DNA from: Siderastrea radians
Taxonomy: Eukaryota > Cnidaria > Anthozoa > Scleractinia > Rhizangiidae
NCBI GenBank assembly: GCA_964017195.1
Contig: OZ024898.1
Span: forward strand, 1,598,001-1,662,000
DNA: 64,000 nucleotides
Reading direction: 5' to 3'
A program made the position numbers and the translations under genes. The notes below the pieces were generated by a model, which saw nothing but the letters and a program-made list of their open reading frames with translations, had not been told where the DNA came from and searched no databases. Position 1 is the stretch's first letter; each line of letters opens with the position of its first letter. Positions 35,999 through 46,500 of this stretch are shown in pieces.

Positions 35999-36070
35999 GT
36001 TTTTATTTTTTATTAAATTTTTTAACTTTTTAAACGTCAGAAGTTGTCCGTCCTCGCTTTCCTTCAACGA

Positions 36071-36071
<1 letters not shown>

Positions 36072-36110
<39 letters not shown>
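36072..36110. repeat. TA microsatellite
   Basis: Pure TA tract separating fragments E1 and E2. Confidence 0.9.
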
Positions 36111-36115
<5 letters not shown>

Positions 36116-36144
36116 GACAGTCTGATCAACTGAAGATTAGACTT

Positions 36145-36210
36145 GGCATTTTTATTGCTAAATAGTTTCGTACCGCACAACTTGTACGGCACTCATCAGA
36201 TAAAATTGCC
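36145..36210 (-). ncRNA. Hammerhead ribozyme motif, E2 minus arm (cleavage site mutated)
   Basis: Minus strand: stem I GGCA..TTTTAT pairing with ATAAAAATGCC, CTGATGA, a ten-base-pair stem II (GTGCCGTACA with TGTGCGGTAC), GAAAC, then stem III. The cleavage triplet is GCA instead of NUH (U16.1 changed to C), which should abolish cleavage. Confidence 0.65.
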
Positions 36211-36671
36211 AAATGTAAAGATTACAACGGTTCACTGCCGGTATATAAGGACGCTCGATGAGAAGGAAAGTATAAAATTACAACGGTTTTTCGGGACAAT
36301 GAAAGCTTATGACTGATAATTAAAAAGTATAAAATTACAACGGTTACTGTTTCCAAACAATAAATGCTTAAAAAATGCGTGACAATGGAGGTTTTGAAAT
36401 CTAAAATAAACAGTTGCTATTGCGTGACGGGTTTGAAGGTTTTGAGCAGGAATTTGTTTGCGTGTCTACAGGAGGTTATTAGTTCATTTCGTTTATTGAG
36501 TGAAGCCAGATCAGGTCTGCAGATTATAAAATACTTCTCCCACAGGCACAAGTTACAGCGATTTGAAGCGGGTTGTATGGGGCAGCTTGCTTTAGGATCT
36601 TCCATATTTTCAAATCTTCCTTCTCATCGAGCGTCCTTATATACCAGTGAACCGTTGTAATCTTTACATTT

Positions 36672-36737
36672 GGCAATTTTATCTGATGAGTGCCGTACAA
36701 GTTGTGCGGTACGAAACTATTTAGTAATAAAAATGCC
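36672..36737 (+). ncRNA. Hammerhead ribozyme motif, E2 plus arm (complete)
   Basis: All parts are visible in 66 nt: stem I (GGCAATTTTAT with ATAAAAATGCC, one mismatch), core CTGATGA (36683-36689), stem II GTGCCGTACA/TGTGCGGTAC with loop AGT, GAAAC (36713-36717), short stem III ACT/AGT with loop ATTT, and a GUA cleavage triplet after 36726. Hammerheads are established components of Penelope-like retroelements. Confidence 0.75.
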
Positions 36738-36831
36738 AAGTCTAATCTTCAGTTGATCAGACTGTCTTCTAATATTTATGCTCTAGTTTTTCTATTGAGC
36801 ACTCTGACAGCAGTTCTGCAAATCAACTAAT

Positions 36832-38235
36832 ATTTAACAATTATTCTACGAGGGCGCGCTGGATATCGAATGATAGATAACCAACGAGGCGCGTAGCGCC
36901 GAGTTGGTTATAATCATTTGATATCCAGCAAGCCCGAGTAGAATAATTGTTTTATTAAAAACTTAACCACTATTAAAAGAAAAATCAGAAAGAACGGGAA
37001 AAATGAGAAAAGAAATTTAAACGGAACAAGAATCGATCACATGACTGAACGAAACAGGCGCCAAAACCTTGCGAAGTGTTGCACCGTTTCATTGCAAAGC
37101 TGAATGAATCAATGAAAAGTGCTCGAAAGTGAACAAAGTAGCACACGTTTTGGAAAAACATCTTCTAATTATTGGCTCTGAAATATGGTACATGTTTGAT
37201 TTTTCCTGAACATTGTTGTAATCATCGTTCAAAGCGGATTGAAGCTGTACAATTTCACCATATAGCTGCTGGAGTTTAAACTGAACAAGTTTGTAATCTG
37301 TTCGCACAACGGAGCCATCATGTGCGTGTTTGATCGAACTGAAGACAGAACAAATTTGAACAGTTGAACTTCAAAAGGTATTTTCTATGCAGCTCAGAAG
37401 CAAGATTACTGTAGCGAGGAACATTAGAATTCACCATCATAGTTTGTTAAACGCAAAGCGCAAAATGCAGTTGTTCTCGGTTTAGAGGTTGCGGACGGAA
37501 AGGTAAAAACAACATTCAAACAACTGGAAAAGCGATTCAACTCCGTTTACATGGCATCCAATTTCTATCTGAGCATTTGGACCTGTTGGAACACAGAGCT
37601 ACAACAAGTGCAGGTAAACCAGTGTCCTGATTTTGAATGTTAACGCCGAAAAACAATCTCGCCCTTCCTTCCTTCTTGGTAGTTTGCAGCTGTATTTTTT
37701 TTAGCACTTGTTTAGACTGCTTCATGATTTTCGCACCGACTCGCCATGAATGTGTGATAGTTTTTATTAAATGCTCCAGCTCCATTTCATTGTGTTTTAT
37801 TTTATGTCTTGTCTTGATATTTTGAAGTGGAAATCCTTTCTGATAATACCTACCGTTTGCTCAATTTCAATGATCGACGTGACGATCGATGAAAGAAATT
37901 AACTGTAAACACAACGCTTAGTGCTTAAATTTCTATTTCTGCACAGTTTCTTCAAACAATTTTGACTTGTGTTAGACGACACTGTTGGTGATGCTTGTTG
38001 GTGACGTTGTTGCAATTTCTGCTTAATTTAAATTTGCTGGCAAGTGATTTTTCTCGTCCATTTTTCTCGCCGGGTTGCTCGCGAGGAAAAAACTTTCAGC
38101 TCACTTTGTTCATTTTGTTGTTGAGTGTTCATTGACCATATTTGGTCGCAGCAGGTATATGAGCTGATAGCCTAGCTCCGTTGAGCCAATCAAAATGCTA
38201 GAAATCCAATATACCTAGTCCAGTTTTTAATAAAT
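36832..38235 (+). mobile_element. W element, copy 2
   Basis: 1.4 kb. The left end is a GC-looped hairpin of about 116 bp: AACAATTATTCTACGAGGGC, GATATCGAATGAT, the loop AACGAGGCGCGTAGCGCCGA, then the inverse. The right end is TAGTCCAGTTTTTAATAA next to TA repeats. On its minus strand are frames also open in copy 3: one with KTITHSWRVGAKIMKQSKQ (37537-37785) and one with IVQLQSALNDDYNNVQEKSN (37089-37307). I recognise neither as transposase or any known domain. Confidence 0.75.
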
Positions 38236-38251
38236 ATATATATATATATAT
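38236..38251. repeat. TA spacer between inverted W copies
   Basis: Short TA tract forming the centre of the 2.8-kb inverted repeat. Confidence 0.8.
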
Positions 38252-39641
38252 ATTTATTAAAAACTGGACTAGGTATATTGGATTTCTAGCATTTTGATTG
38301 GCTCAACGGAGCTAGGCTATCAGCTCATATAACTGCTGCGACCAAATATGGTCAATGAAAACTCAACAACAAAGTGAGCTGAAAGTTTTTTCCTCGCGAG
38401 CAACCCGGCGAGAAAAATGGACGAGAAAAATCACTTGCCAGCAAATTTAAATTAAGCAGAAATTCCAACAACGTCACCAACAAGCATCACCAACAGCGTC
38501 GTCTAACACAAGTCAAAATTGTTTGAAGAAACTGTGCAGAAATAGAAATTTAAGCATTAAGCGTTGTGTTTACAATTAATTTCTTTCATCGATCGTCGCG
38601 TCGATCATTGAAATTGAACAAACGGTAGGTATTATCAAAAAGGATTTCCACTTCAAAATATCAAGACAAGACATAAAATAAAACACAATGAAATGGGGCT
38701 GGAGCATTTAATAAAAACTATCACACATTCATGGCGAGTCGGTGCGAAAATCATGAAGCAGTCTAAACAAGTGCCAAAAAAATACAGCTGCAAACTACCA
38801 AGAAGGAAGGAAGGGCGAGATTGTTTTTCGGCTTTAACATGCAGAATCAGGACACTGGTTTACCTGCACTTGTTGTAGCTCTATGTTCCAACAGGTCCAA
38901 ATGCTCAGATAGAAATTGGATGCCATGTAAACGGAGTTGAATCGCTTTTCCAGTTGTTTGAATGCTGTTTTTACCATTCCGTCCGCAACCTCTAAACCGA
39001 GAACAACTGCATTTTGCGCTTTGCGTTTAACAAACTATGATGGTGAATTCTAATGTTCCTCGCTACAGTAATCTTGCTTCTGAGCTGCATAGAAAATACC
39101 TCTTCAAGTTCAACTGTTGAAATTTGTTCTGTCTTCAGTTCGATGAAACACGCACATGATGGCTCCGTTGTGCGAACAGATTACAAACTTGTTCAGTTTC
39201 AACTCCAGCAGCTACATGGTGAAATTGTACAGCTTCAATCCGCTTTGAACGATGATTACAACAATGTTCAGGAAAAATCAAACATGTACCATATTTCAGA
39301 GCCAATAATTAGAAGATGTTTTACCAAAACGTGTGCTACTTTGTTCACTTTCGAGCAGTTTTCATTGATTCATTCAGCTTTGCAATGAAACGCTGCAACA
39401 CTTCGCGAGGTTTTGGCGCCTTTTTCGTTCAGTCATGTGATCGATTCTTGTTCCGCTTAAATTTCTTTTCTCATTTTTCCCGTTCTTTCTGATTTTCTTT
39501 TTAAATAGCGGTTAAGTTTTTAATAAAACAATTATTCTACTCGGGCTTGCTGGATATCAAATGATTATAACCAACTCGGCGCTACGCGCCTCGTTGGTTA
39601 TCTATCATTCGATATCCAGCGCGCCCTCGTAGAATAATTGT

Positions 39642-39647
<6 letters not shown>
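38252..39647 (-). mobile_element. W element, copy 3 (inverted)
   Basis: Nearly identical to copy 2 in reverse, with only scattered substitutions and small indels. Open frames on the plus strand: 38693-38878 (LIKTITHSWRVGAKIMKQSK) and 39053-39388 (ends IIRRCFTKTCATLFTFEQF). Ends at the hairpin next to a TA tract. Confidence 0.75.

Positions 39648-39700
<53 letters not shown>
39648..39700. repeat. TA microsatellite
   Basis: About 25 TA units between W copy 3 and fragment E3. Confidence 0.95.
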
Positions 39701-39704
<4 letters not shown>

Positions 39705-39868
39705 AGTTAATGGTTGCCTCAGGCCAACAAAGAATGCCACTGCGTCAGGAGGATCAAAGATTCACAGTCCAAGCCTCACTGCATGGAATTAAAACTCGTT
39801 CAAGGAAAGCGAGGACGGACAACTTCTGACGATTAAAAAGTTAAAAAAATTTAATAAAAAATAAAAAC

Positions 39869-39892
39869 GTTTCGGTCTTAGACCTTCATCAG
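39869..39892 (-). ncRNA. Hammerhead-like core, E3 left arm
   Basis: Minus strand CTGATGA, GGTC-TAA-GACC stem, GAAAC. Same sequence as in E1; stem I not evident. Confidence 0.45.
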
Positions 39893-41204
39893 TTACAGGA
39901 AAAATTGAACTTATCAAATCTACCTTAAATAAGATTACAGAACAAAACAAGACGCAAAATACAATTCAACGCTATGAGTTACGTAACCGGCGTGATTATA
40001 ACAATACTAAAACGAGGATAAGTGACGCTAACATTCAAAAATAAAAACAATATAGTACAACGATTATATAACGAAAAAAGGAAAACTAAACAATACTAAC
40101 AATTAAACGTAATTACAAGGTGTAGATACAGGTACAACACTAGATAAATGAACGATACAAGGCAAAAATATAACAAAAGACCGGAAATATGCTGCTATAA
40201 AAATAAATAACAAAAGATGACAGATAAGACTAAAAACTAAAAACTACTAATTCAAAAAAGATGACATTTGCAAAGCGGCAAAAGAAAGAGCAGTCAAAAG
40301 GAAAGCAACCTACGTTTACGCAAACATGGATCATACCAAAATCCCAACAATCTTATTTCAACAAAACTTCACACATTTTAGATGATTTTTCGTTTCAATG
40401 TATTGATCAGGTGCAGGCCCCAAACAACTCGGATGAGATCGACAGGCTTTTAATTACAAAGGAGGCTTATTGGAGTGCTCAGCTGTTCTCTTTGGCACCC
40501 CATGGTTTAAATAAAAGAAAAGAATTTCATTCTAGGAATAGAATTTCTTATAATTAATTTTCTTTTTTGCGATTCTTTGATTGCGATATATGGCCGTTCA
40601 AAGGCCCTTTTCTTGGATTTTGTCAGCCCCTTAGGTGTTGGGTATACTCAAAGGCCCTGTCCGGGGAACTTATTACGGTCATTATTGTTTAAGGGCCCCC
40701 CCAGGGATTTTGTTGTCTATCGGCCCTTTGGGGCTCCACAGGCCTCGATTTGGGATTTTGGTATGATCCATGTTTGCGTAAACGTAGGTTGCTTTCCTTT
40801 TGACTGCTCTTTCTTTTGCCGCTTTGCAAATGTCATCTTTTTTGAATTAGTAGTTTTTAGTTTGTAGTCTTATCTGTCATCTTTTGTTATTTATTTTTAT
40901 AGCAGCATATTTCCGGTCTTTTGTTATATTTTTGCCTTGTATCGTTCATTTATCTAGTGTTGTACCTGTATCTACACCTTGTAATTACGTTTAATTGTTA
41001 GTATTGTTTAGTTTTCCTTTTTTCGTTATATAATCGTTGTACTATATTGTTTTTATTTTTGAATGTTAGCGTCACTTATCCTCGTTTTAGTATTATTATA
41101 ATCACGCCCGTTACGTAACTCATAGCGTTGAATTGTATTTTGCGTCTTGTTTTGTTCTGTAATCTTATTTAAGGTAGATTTGATAAGTTCAATTTTTCAT
41201 GTAA

Positions 41205-41228
41205 CTGATGAAGGTCTAAGACCGAAAC
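41205..41228 (+). ncRNA. Hammerhead-like core, E3 right arm
   Basis: Plus strand CTGATGA, GGTC-TAA-GACC stem, GAAACG, with CGTC about 40 nt downstream (near 41268) that could close a long-loop stem III. Stem I complementarity not evident. Confidence 0.45.
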
Positions 41229-41311
41229 GTTTTTATTTTTTATTAAATTTTTTTAACTTTTTAATCGTCAGAAGTTGTCCGTCCTCGCTTTCCTTCAACG
41301 AGTATATATAT

Positions 41312-42662
41312 ATTTATTAAAAACTGGACTAGGTATATTGGATTTCTAGCATTTTGATTGGCTGAATGGAGCTAGGCTATCAGCTCATATACCTGCTGCG
41401 ACAAATATGGTCAATGAACAGTCAACAACAAAGTGAGCTGAAAGTTTTTTCCTCGCGAGCAACCCGACGAGAAAAATGGACGAGAAAAATCACTTGGCAG
41501 CGAATTTAAATAAACTGAGCAGAAATTCCAACATCGTCATCAACAAGCATCACCAACAGCGTCGTCTAACACAAGTCAAAATTGTTTGAAGAAACTGTGC
41601 AGAAATAGAAATTTAAGCATTAAGCGTCGTGTTTACAATTAATTTCTTTCATCGATCGTCACGTCGATCATTGAAATTGAACACGGTAGGTTTTATCAGG
41701 AAAGCTGCCACTTCAAAATATCAAGAAGACATAAAATAAAGCACAGTGAAATGGAGCAGGAACATTAATAAAAACTATCACAGGCGAGTCGGTGCGAAAA
41801 TCATGAAGCAGTCTAAACAAGTACTAAAAAAATACAGCGGCAAACTACCAAGAAGGAAGGAAGGGCAAAATTGACACTGGTTTACCTACACTCGTTGTAG
41901 CTCTGTGTTCCAACAGGTCCAAATGCTCAGATAGAAATCGGATGCCATGTAAACGGAGTTGAATCGCTTTTCCAGTTGTTTGAATGTTGTTTTTAAGCTT
42001 ACCATTCCGTCCGCAACCTCTAAACCGAGAACAACTGCATTTTGCACTTTGCATTTAACAAACTATGATATTGACTTCTAATGTTCCTCACTACAGTAAT
42101 CTTGCTTCTGAGCTGCATGGAAATAACCTCTTCAAGTTCAAATTTGTTCTGTCTTCAGTTCGATGAAACACGCACATGATGGCTCCGTTGTGCGAACAGA
42201 TTACAAACTTGTTCAGTTTCAACTCCGGCAGCTAATATGGTGAAATTGTACAGCTTCAATCCGCTTTGAACGATGATAACAATGTTTCAGGAAAAATCAA
42301 ACATGTACCATATTTCAGAGCCAATAGTTAGAAGATTTCTTTCCAAAACTTGTGCTACTTTGTTCACTTTCGAGCAGTTTTCATTGATTCATTCAGCTTT
42401 GCAATGAAACGCTGCCACACTTCGCAAGGTTTGGGCGCCTTTTTTGTTCAGTCATGTGAGATATTCTTGTTCCGTTTAAATTTCTTTTCTCATTTTTCCC
42501 GTTCTTTCTTGATTTTATTTTTTTAATAGTGGTTAAGTTTTTAATAAAACAATTATTCTACTCGGGCTTGCTGGATATCAAATGATTATAACCAACTCGG
42601 CGCTACGCGCCTCGTTGGTTATCTATCATTCGATATCCAGCGTGCCCTCGTAGAATAATTGT

Positions 42663-42669
<7 letters not shown>
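41312..42669 (-). mobile_element. W element, copy 4
   Basis: Same orientation as copy 3, starting TTATTAAAAACTGGACTAGG and ending in the GC-looped hairpin at 42560-42665. It has more indels than copies 2 and 3; the frames open there are interrupted. Flanked on both sides by TA tracts. Confidence 0.75.

Positions 42670-42709
<40 letters not shown>
42670..42709. repeat. TA microsatellite
   Basis: Pure TA tract closing the nested repeat cluster. Confidence 0.95.
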
Positions 42710-42711
<2 letters not shown>

Positions 42712-42830
42712 AAAAAAGAAAAAGAAACATTTAGTTGATCCCTGCCAATCCTCCCTCTACTGCAAAGTCCGTGTAGATTCTCCTTGTTGCCCGTGATCCT
42801 CTAAGGCATAGAAGGGCTGATCGCAAGATT

Positions 42831-43301
42831 GTGGAGACCTTTGTCCGGATTATTGTTATTATTATTATTATTATTATTATTGTCGTTGTTGTTGTTGTTG
42901 TTGTTGTTTTTGTTGTTGTTGAAGTACGTAAACGTCTATTTGAAAAGGGGAAATGTTTTCCTTTCCAAATGTACCCTGATCTCGATCGGCTAAACTTTAA
43001 ACATACAACTTTGGTTATAGCGATGAACATTTTCACTCTAATGCAAAAAATGCCGTCCTCATCAGGAGTAAGAAACTTTTGCGCAGCTGAGATTATGAGA
43101 CGAAAACGTCGATTAAAGACGTCAAAAATGTCGATGCCCACCAGACGTAGACGTCAAAATGTACCTGATATCCAAGAACTTTTAAGCTCTTTTAAGAACT
43201 TAAAAGTATGTCTTAAAAGACATACAACATCAGTTGCAATGGAGAGTGGATTAGTAATGTGCCTTTTTGTATTTTTAAAATTTGTCTTGACACATTTTTA
43301 A
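42831..43301 (+). CDS. Unrecognised open frame running out of an ATT/GTT microsatellite
   Basis: 156 codons. The first 30 residues are Ile and Val runs encoded by the (ATT)n(GTT)n tract at 42850-42920. The rest is basic (MRRKRRLKTSK, PTRRRRQNVPDIQELL) and shows no family I know. An AATAAA lies at 43344. It could be the end of a real gene or chance; no splice partner was found. Confidence 0.2.
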   Translation: METFVRIIVIIIIIIIIVVVVVVVVVFVVVEVRKRLFEKGKCFPFQMYPDLDRLNFKHTTLVIAMNIFTLMQKMPSSSGVRNFCAAEIMRRKRRLKTSKMSMPTRRRRQNVPDIQELLSSFKNLKVCLKRHTTSVAMESGLVMCLFVFLKFVLTHF

Positions 43302-43375
43302 CATTTCTTTTTTTACCTATTCTAGTCTTCTTTGAAATTACTTGAATAAAGATTTATATTTATTATTATAAAATG

Positions 43376-43415
43376 ATAATAATAATAATGATGATGATGA
43401 TGATAATAATAATAA
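43376..43415. repeat. AAT/GAT microsatellite
   Basis: Short mixed tract. Confidence 0.8.
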
Positions 43416-43503
43416 TCTGTTGCCAAAAATAGGAATTGGCACAATGTGTCTACGCGATGCAGTCGTTGTGTCATTCCACATGTGACCATCGCTCATCACT
43501 AGA

Positions 43504-43576
43504 GTTCTTGTAGCTCAGTGGCTAGAGCATCCGACTAGTATACGGAAGGTCGTGGGTTCAAATCCCATCTGGAACT
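43504..43576 (+). tRNA. tRNA-Thr(AGT)-like sequence
   Basis: A-box TAGCTCAGTGGC and B-box GGTTCAAATCC are intact. The cloverleaf can be drawn: acceptor GTTCTTG/CTGGAAC (one T-T mismatch, one wobble), D stem GCTC/GAGC, anticodon stem TCCGA/ACGGA (A-A at 31-39), loop CTAGTAT with U33 and anticodon AGT, T stem GTGGG/CCCAT. A T run follows at 43582. Two stem mismatches suggest a tRNA pseudogene or SINE head rather than a working tRNA. Confidence 0.5.
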
Positions 43577-43631
43577 CAGCATTTTTTTTACTGAGTTTCC
43601 TCTCTCCACGCATCATTCTATTTTCAATTGC

Positions 43632-44219
43632 TGGTTTTCACGTGACGTCATAAAATTCTAAAATCGTAAATCGTGAGGTCTTCAGAATTTATATCCCCAC
43701 CAGGTTGGAGATGACTTTAAAATATATCTTTTCACAGGTTTTCAGCTCGGTAGCGTCTTTCGTTTTGATAATACAGAATATTAAATTTCTGGCTTTTCAC
43801 CCTACGTGACACCAACACAGCGTCCGTGACAAAGCTTTCTCTTATGCCAAAAAAGGACTCTCCTTGTGATTTTTAGCAGTTTGGACAGTTAAAGCGTTAG
43901 GAGAGAAATTAATGTGGTTGTATAGTAGTTCACGAGAGAAAAGTAATCGCTGGAAGAGCAGAAGTGAATTCCAGATGTTTTCACTGATTTCCGGCGGCCA
44001 TGTTTGTGCCCCTCCGAGGGACGCAAACATGGCGTTTCCATACTGAGCTCTACCAATTTTAGTCGAACATTTCAGAAATGACTCAGCAACGGAATACCAT
44101 ACAGGTCTGAGACTTGGTGAAGTTGTTTAGTTGTGTATCCTTTATAATACTACAAATTCTTGGCTTCTTTCATCAAATGGTTTTGATTTTAATATTTTAT
44201 GGCGTGACAGTGAAAACCA
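43632..44219. mobile_element. MITE copy related to 22159-22735
   Basis: 588 bp; inverted ends TGGTTTTCACGTGACG and GCGTGACAGTGAAAACCA. Internal blocks match the copy in gene B intron 3 throughout. Non-coding. Confidence 0.75.
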
Positions 44220-46500
44220 AGAATAGGAATTTCAAGCCTTAAACTGTGTAATTTGTTAATCCGAAATCCATAGGTGCAGAATGTAGAACCCACAAAGAGG
44301 AAGACATAATTACCTTTCATGGGGTCGTCTTGCGTGTATACTTAGTGTGCATGGTGTGAGAAATATGCCTTTTTAATTAAAAGCAACTATTATTAGCAGC
44401 TGCTTAATTTGTAAAATCCGCTAATTTAAATACTTGTGACGACATATTGGTGAAAATCGTCAAAAAAGCTTCTAGGATGGTGAGATAAGTGGTTGTTAAA
44501 TCTTCAGGGAGAATCGATAAATCAGCTGTCGCTAGAAAAAGAAAACACCTTGAGCGTTTTATGAATTGGCCTCTTTCGGAAATAGAAAAGGTGTATAATA
44601 AGCCAAGAAGGCGGCCTTTACGACTAGCTGTACTAATTATTTCGAGTGCAAGAAAAGTTTCATATCAGTGAACAATAGTGGATTTTTAAAACAAAAAATC
44701 ACGACTGTAAAGAACAGCGGGTGAAGTCAGACGTTGAAAGGTTTTGCTTTGTGAAAGTGTCAAATTGTGCAATTTTTGTAAAGAGAACTTGTTGAAATAT
44801 AACTCCTTTCTGTCTTTTTATTGCTTTTCTTTGTTTCTCATTTTTTTCTGTTTTTGCTTATTTTTACTATATTTTTAGATATGAGCAAGAAAAATTAATG
44901 TTTTATTAGATTGTAAACACTCTACTCAATCTAAAAGCCCAAGTAAAAACAAGCCAACTTTTGCCGCGTATGGAATCCTTTTCTTTCAAGTCTTTTAAAT
45001 ATACAATGTTGTAAACGAGCATTTTTACACTAAAGGGAGGTTTTCTGTCTCTATTTTAGCCAATTATGAATTTTTGTTAGGATTATAGATCCTAGATATA
45101 CAATTTTAGGATATTATTATTATTATAATGATCCAAGTGATTGAAAGGAAGAATTATAATTGCCCTGAATACTAACATTCGATGAACTGAAAGACAATTA
45201 TAAGTGCAATAAGTTGCAAAATGAGCTGAGTGCATAAGGAACAGCGATTTCACTTAACTCATGAAATAGACAAAGAAAAGTACACTTTGCTATTACATTT
45301 GCCTGTCTGACAATTGTACTTTGTTTCACGTTAAGTAAATCATCACTTATGCTATCAAAAATGGAGTAACTCAATCGATACTTACTCGCTGTTTAATGTC
45401 AATATTTCCTAATCGTCAGGCTGAAAATAGGTGTCTCTTAGGTAATAAATATCTATATCTACACTGCACTTGTAAACTGAACGATAAGCCAAATGCAGGT
45501 ATTGCATAAAAAGGCAAGACTACCTACTATCGTGTAACTAATTATTTTGGCAGGAAATATCAGTGTGACATATGTTTATGAAATGATATTAATTTGTTAT
45601 CACTAACATCATATTTTTCTTATATTTAAATTGCTGAAAAAATATTGCTTTTTATGTCCTAGAAAAACGTTTGGCATTTACAAATGACAGCCAACATAAT
45701 TTCTGTAATTTAAAGGAGTGGAACATGTTAGCTGCATTTTAAATACTGTATAGCATATTGGATATTCAATAAAACGATGGTGAATGAGACAGTAGCTTCA
45801 AATTCTAGTTTCGCCACTGTTCGCCACTGTTACCATCATTCTTTCTTTTCTCTTTTTCTTTGTTCATGATCTTTGTATTATTGTTTGTGGAGTGGCAAAA
45901 ATAAAATAAAATAAAATAAATAAATAGTTAAGTGATTTCCAGCACTAGGCAATTCCCAAATGTTGACTTCTGGCTGAATACGGAGATATGGTCTCAATAT
46001 ATTTAAAAGAGAGAAATCAACGCACTCATTCTCTGCATGCTGTCATTTACGAAGCCAATCACATGCATCAGAGCGGTGACCCAAGGATAAAATTTTAGCA
46101 AAACACTTCTCTACTTTCTTAGATTGTTTCAAAGCTTTTTAAAGGCAAATTTGTGTAAGATAATACAGGTTGATCTGTTCCGTATTTTTGGCTGAAAATT
46201 TAGGCCGTAGAAAAATATTGGATCAGAATCCCATCCGCCGAATTTACGAGCAGCTGATGGTTCTCCGAAAATGCTAGCTGGTCTTATTTTTCACTCGAAA
46301 CGACATATTTGTCCCTCCGAAAACGATAGGAATTAATCAGACGAAAGTTTAAGGAGATGTTTCGCCAAAGAAATCTCTAGTTTTCACTGCAATTAAGTCC
46401 GAATATCTCAGGCGATTTAGGCCTTCCGAACAGATATTTCCCGAAACGAACCGATGGGTTCCCCAGGGGATTGACAATACTGAGTACTGATGACAACTAA
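44220..46500. other. Intergenic
   Basis: AT-rich; an AAAAT microsatellite at 45897-45925. A 60-codon frame at 44489-44671 (IDKSAVARKRKHLERFMNWP) matches no family I know. Otherwise nothing seen. Confidence 0.35.

Larger units (their letters stand above)
35766..36071. mobile_element. Penelope-like fragment E1 (collapsed inverted ends)
   Basis: 35766-35867 matches 39700-39794 almost exactly. 35868-36071 is a 204-bp near-perfect palindrome made of two inverted copies of the same terminal sequence (CTCGTTGAAGGAAAGCGAGG... to TTCATCAGTTA). It equals the outermost parts of E3 with the interior missing, so it looks like an internal-deletion derivative. Confidence 0.7.
36111..36771 (-). mobile_element. 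Penelope-like fragment E2 with inverted ends
   Basis: 661 bp with inverted arms of about 155 nt (36111-36266 and 36619-36771, TAGAAGACAGTCTGATCAAC...). Between them the minus strand encodes [12 protein letters not shown], then after a frame break [30 protein letters not shown] (36417-36650), the Cys/His-bearing segment typical of GIY-YIG endonuclease domains of Penelope-like elements. Downstream on the same strand lies a hammerhead motif, the usual order at the 3' end of such elements; the plus-oriented arm is an inverted end copy. Confidence 0.7.
39701..41302 (+). mobile_element. Penelope-like fragment E3 with 552-bp inverted arms
   Basis: Arms 39795-40346 and 40751-41302 are inverted copies with few mismatches. 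The plus strand carries a frame at 40261-40557 ending KEAYWSAQLFSLAPHGLN and NRISYN; the E..W..L....P.GLN pattern is the C-terminal part of GIY-YIG endonucleases of Penelope-like retroelements. Downstream on the same strand is a hammerhead-like core. Dead: only the endonuclease tail remains and no reverse transcriptase is present. Confidence 0.7.

Noticed and set aside
44489..44671. 60-codon basic frame in the intergenic zone
   Set aside because: Too short, no recognisable domain, no flanking exons.
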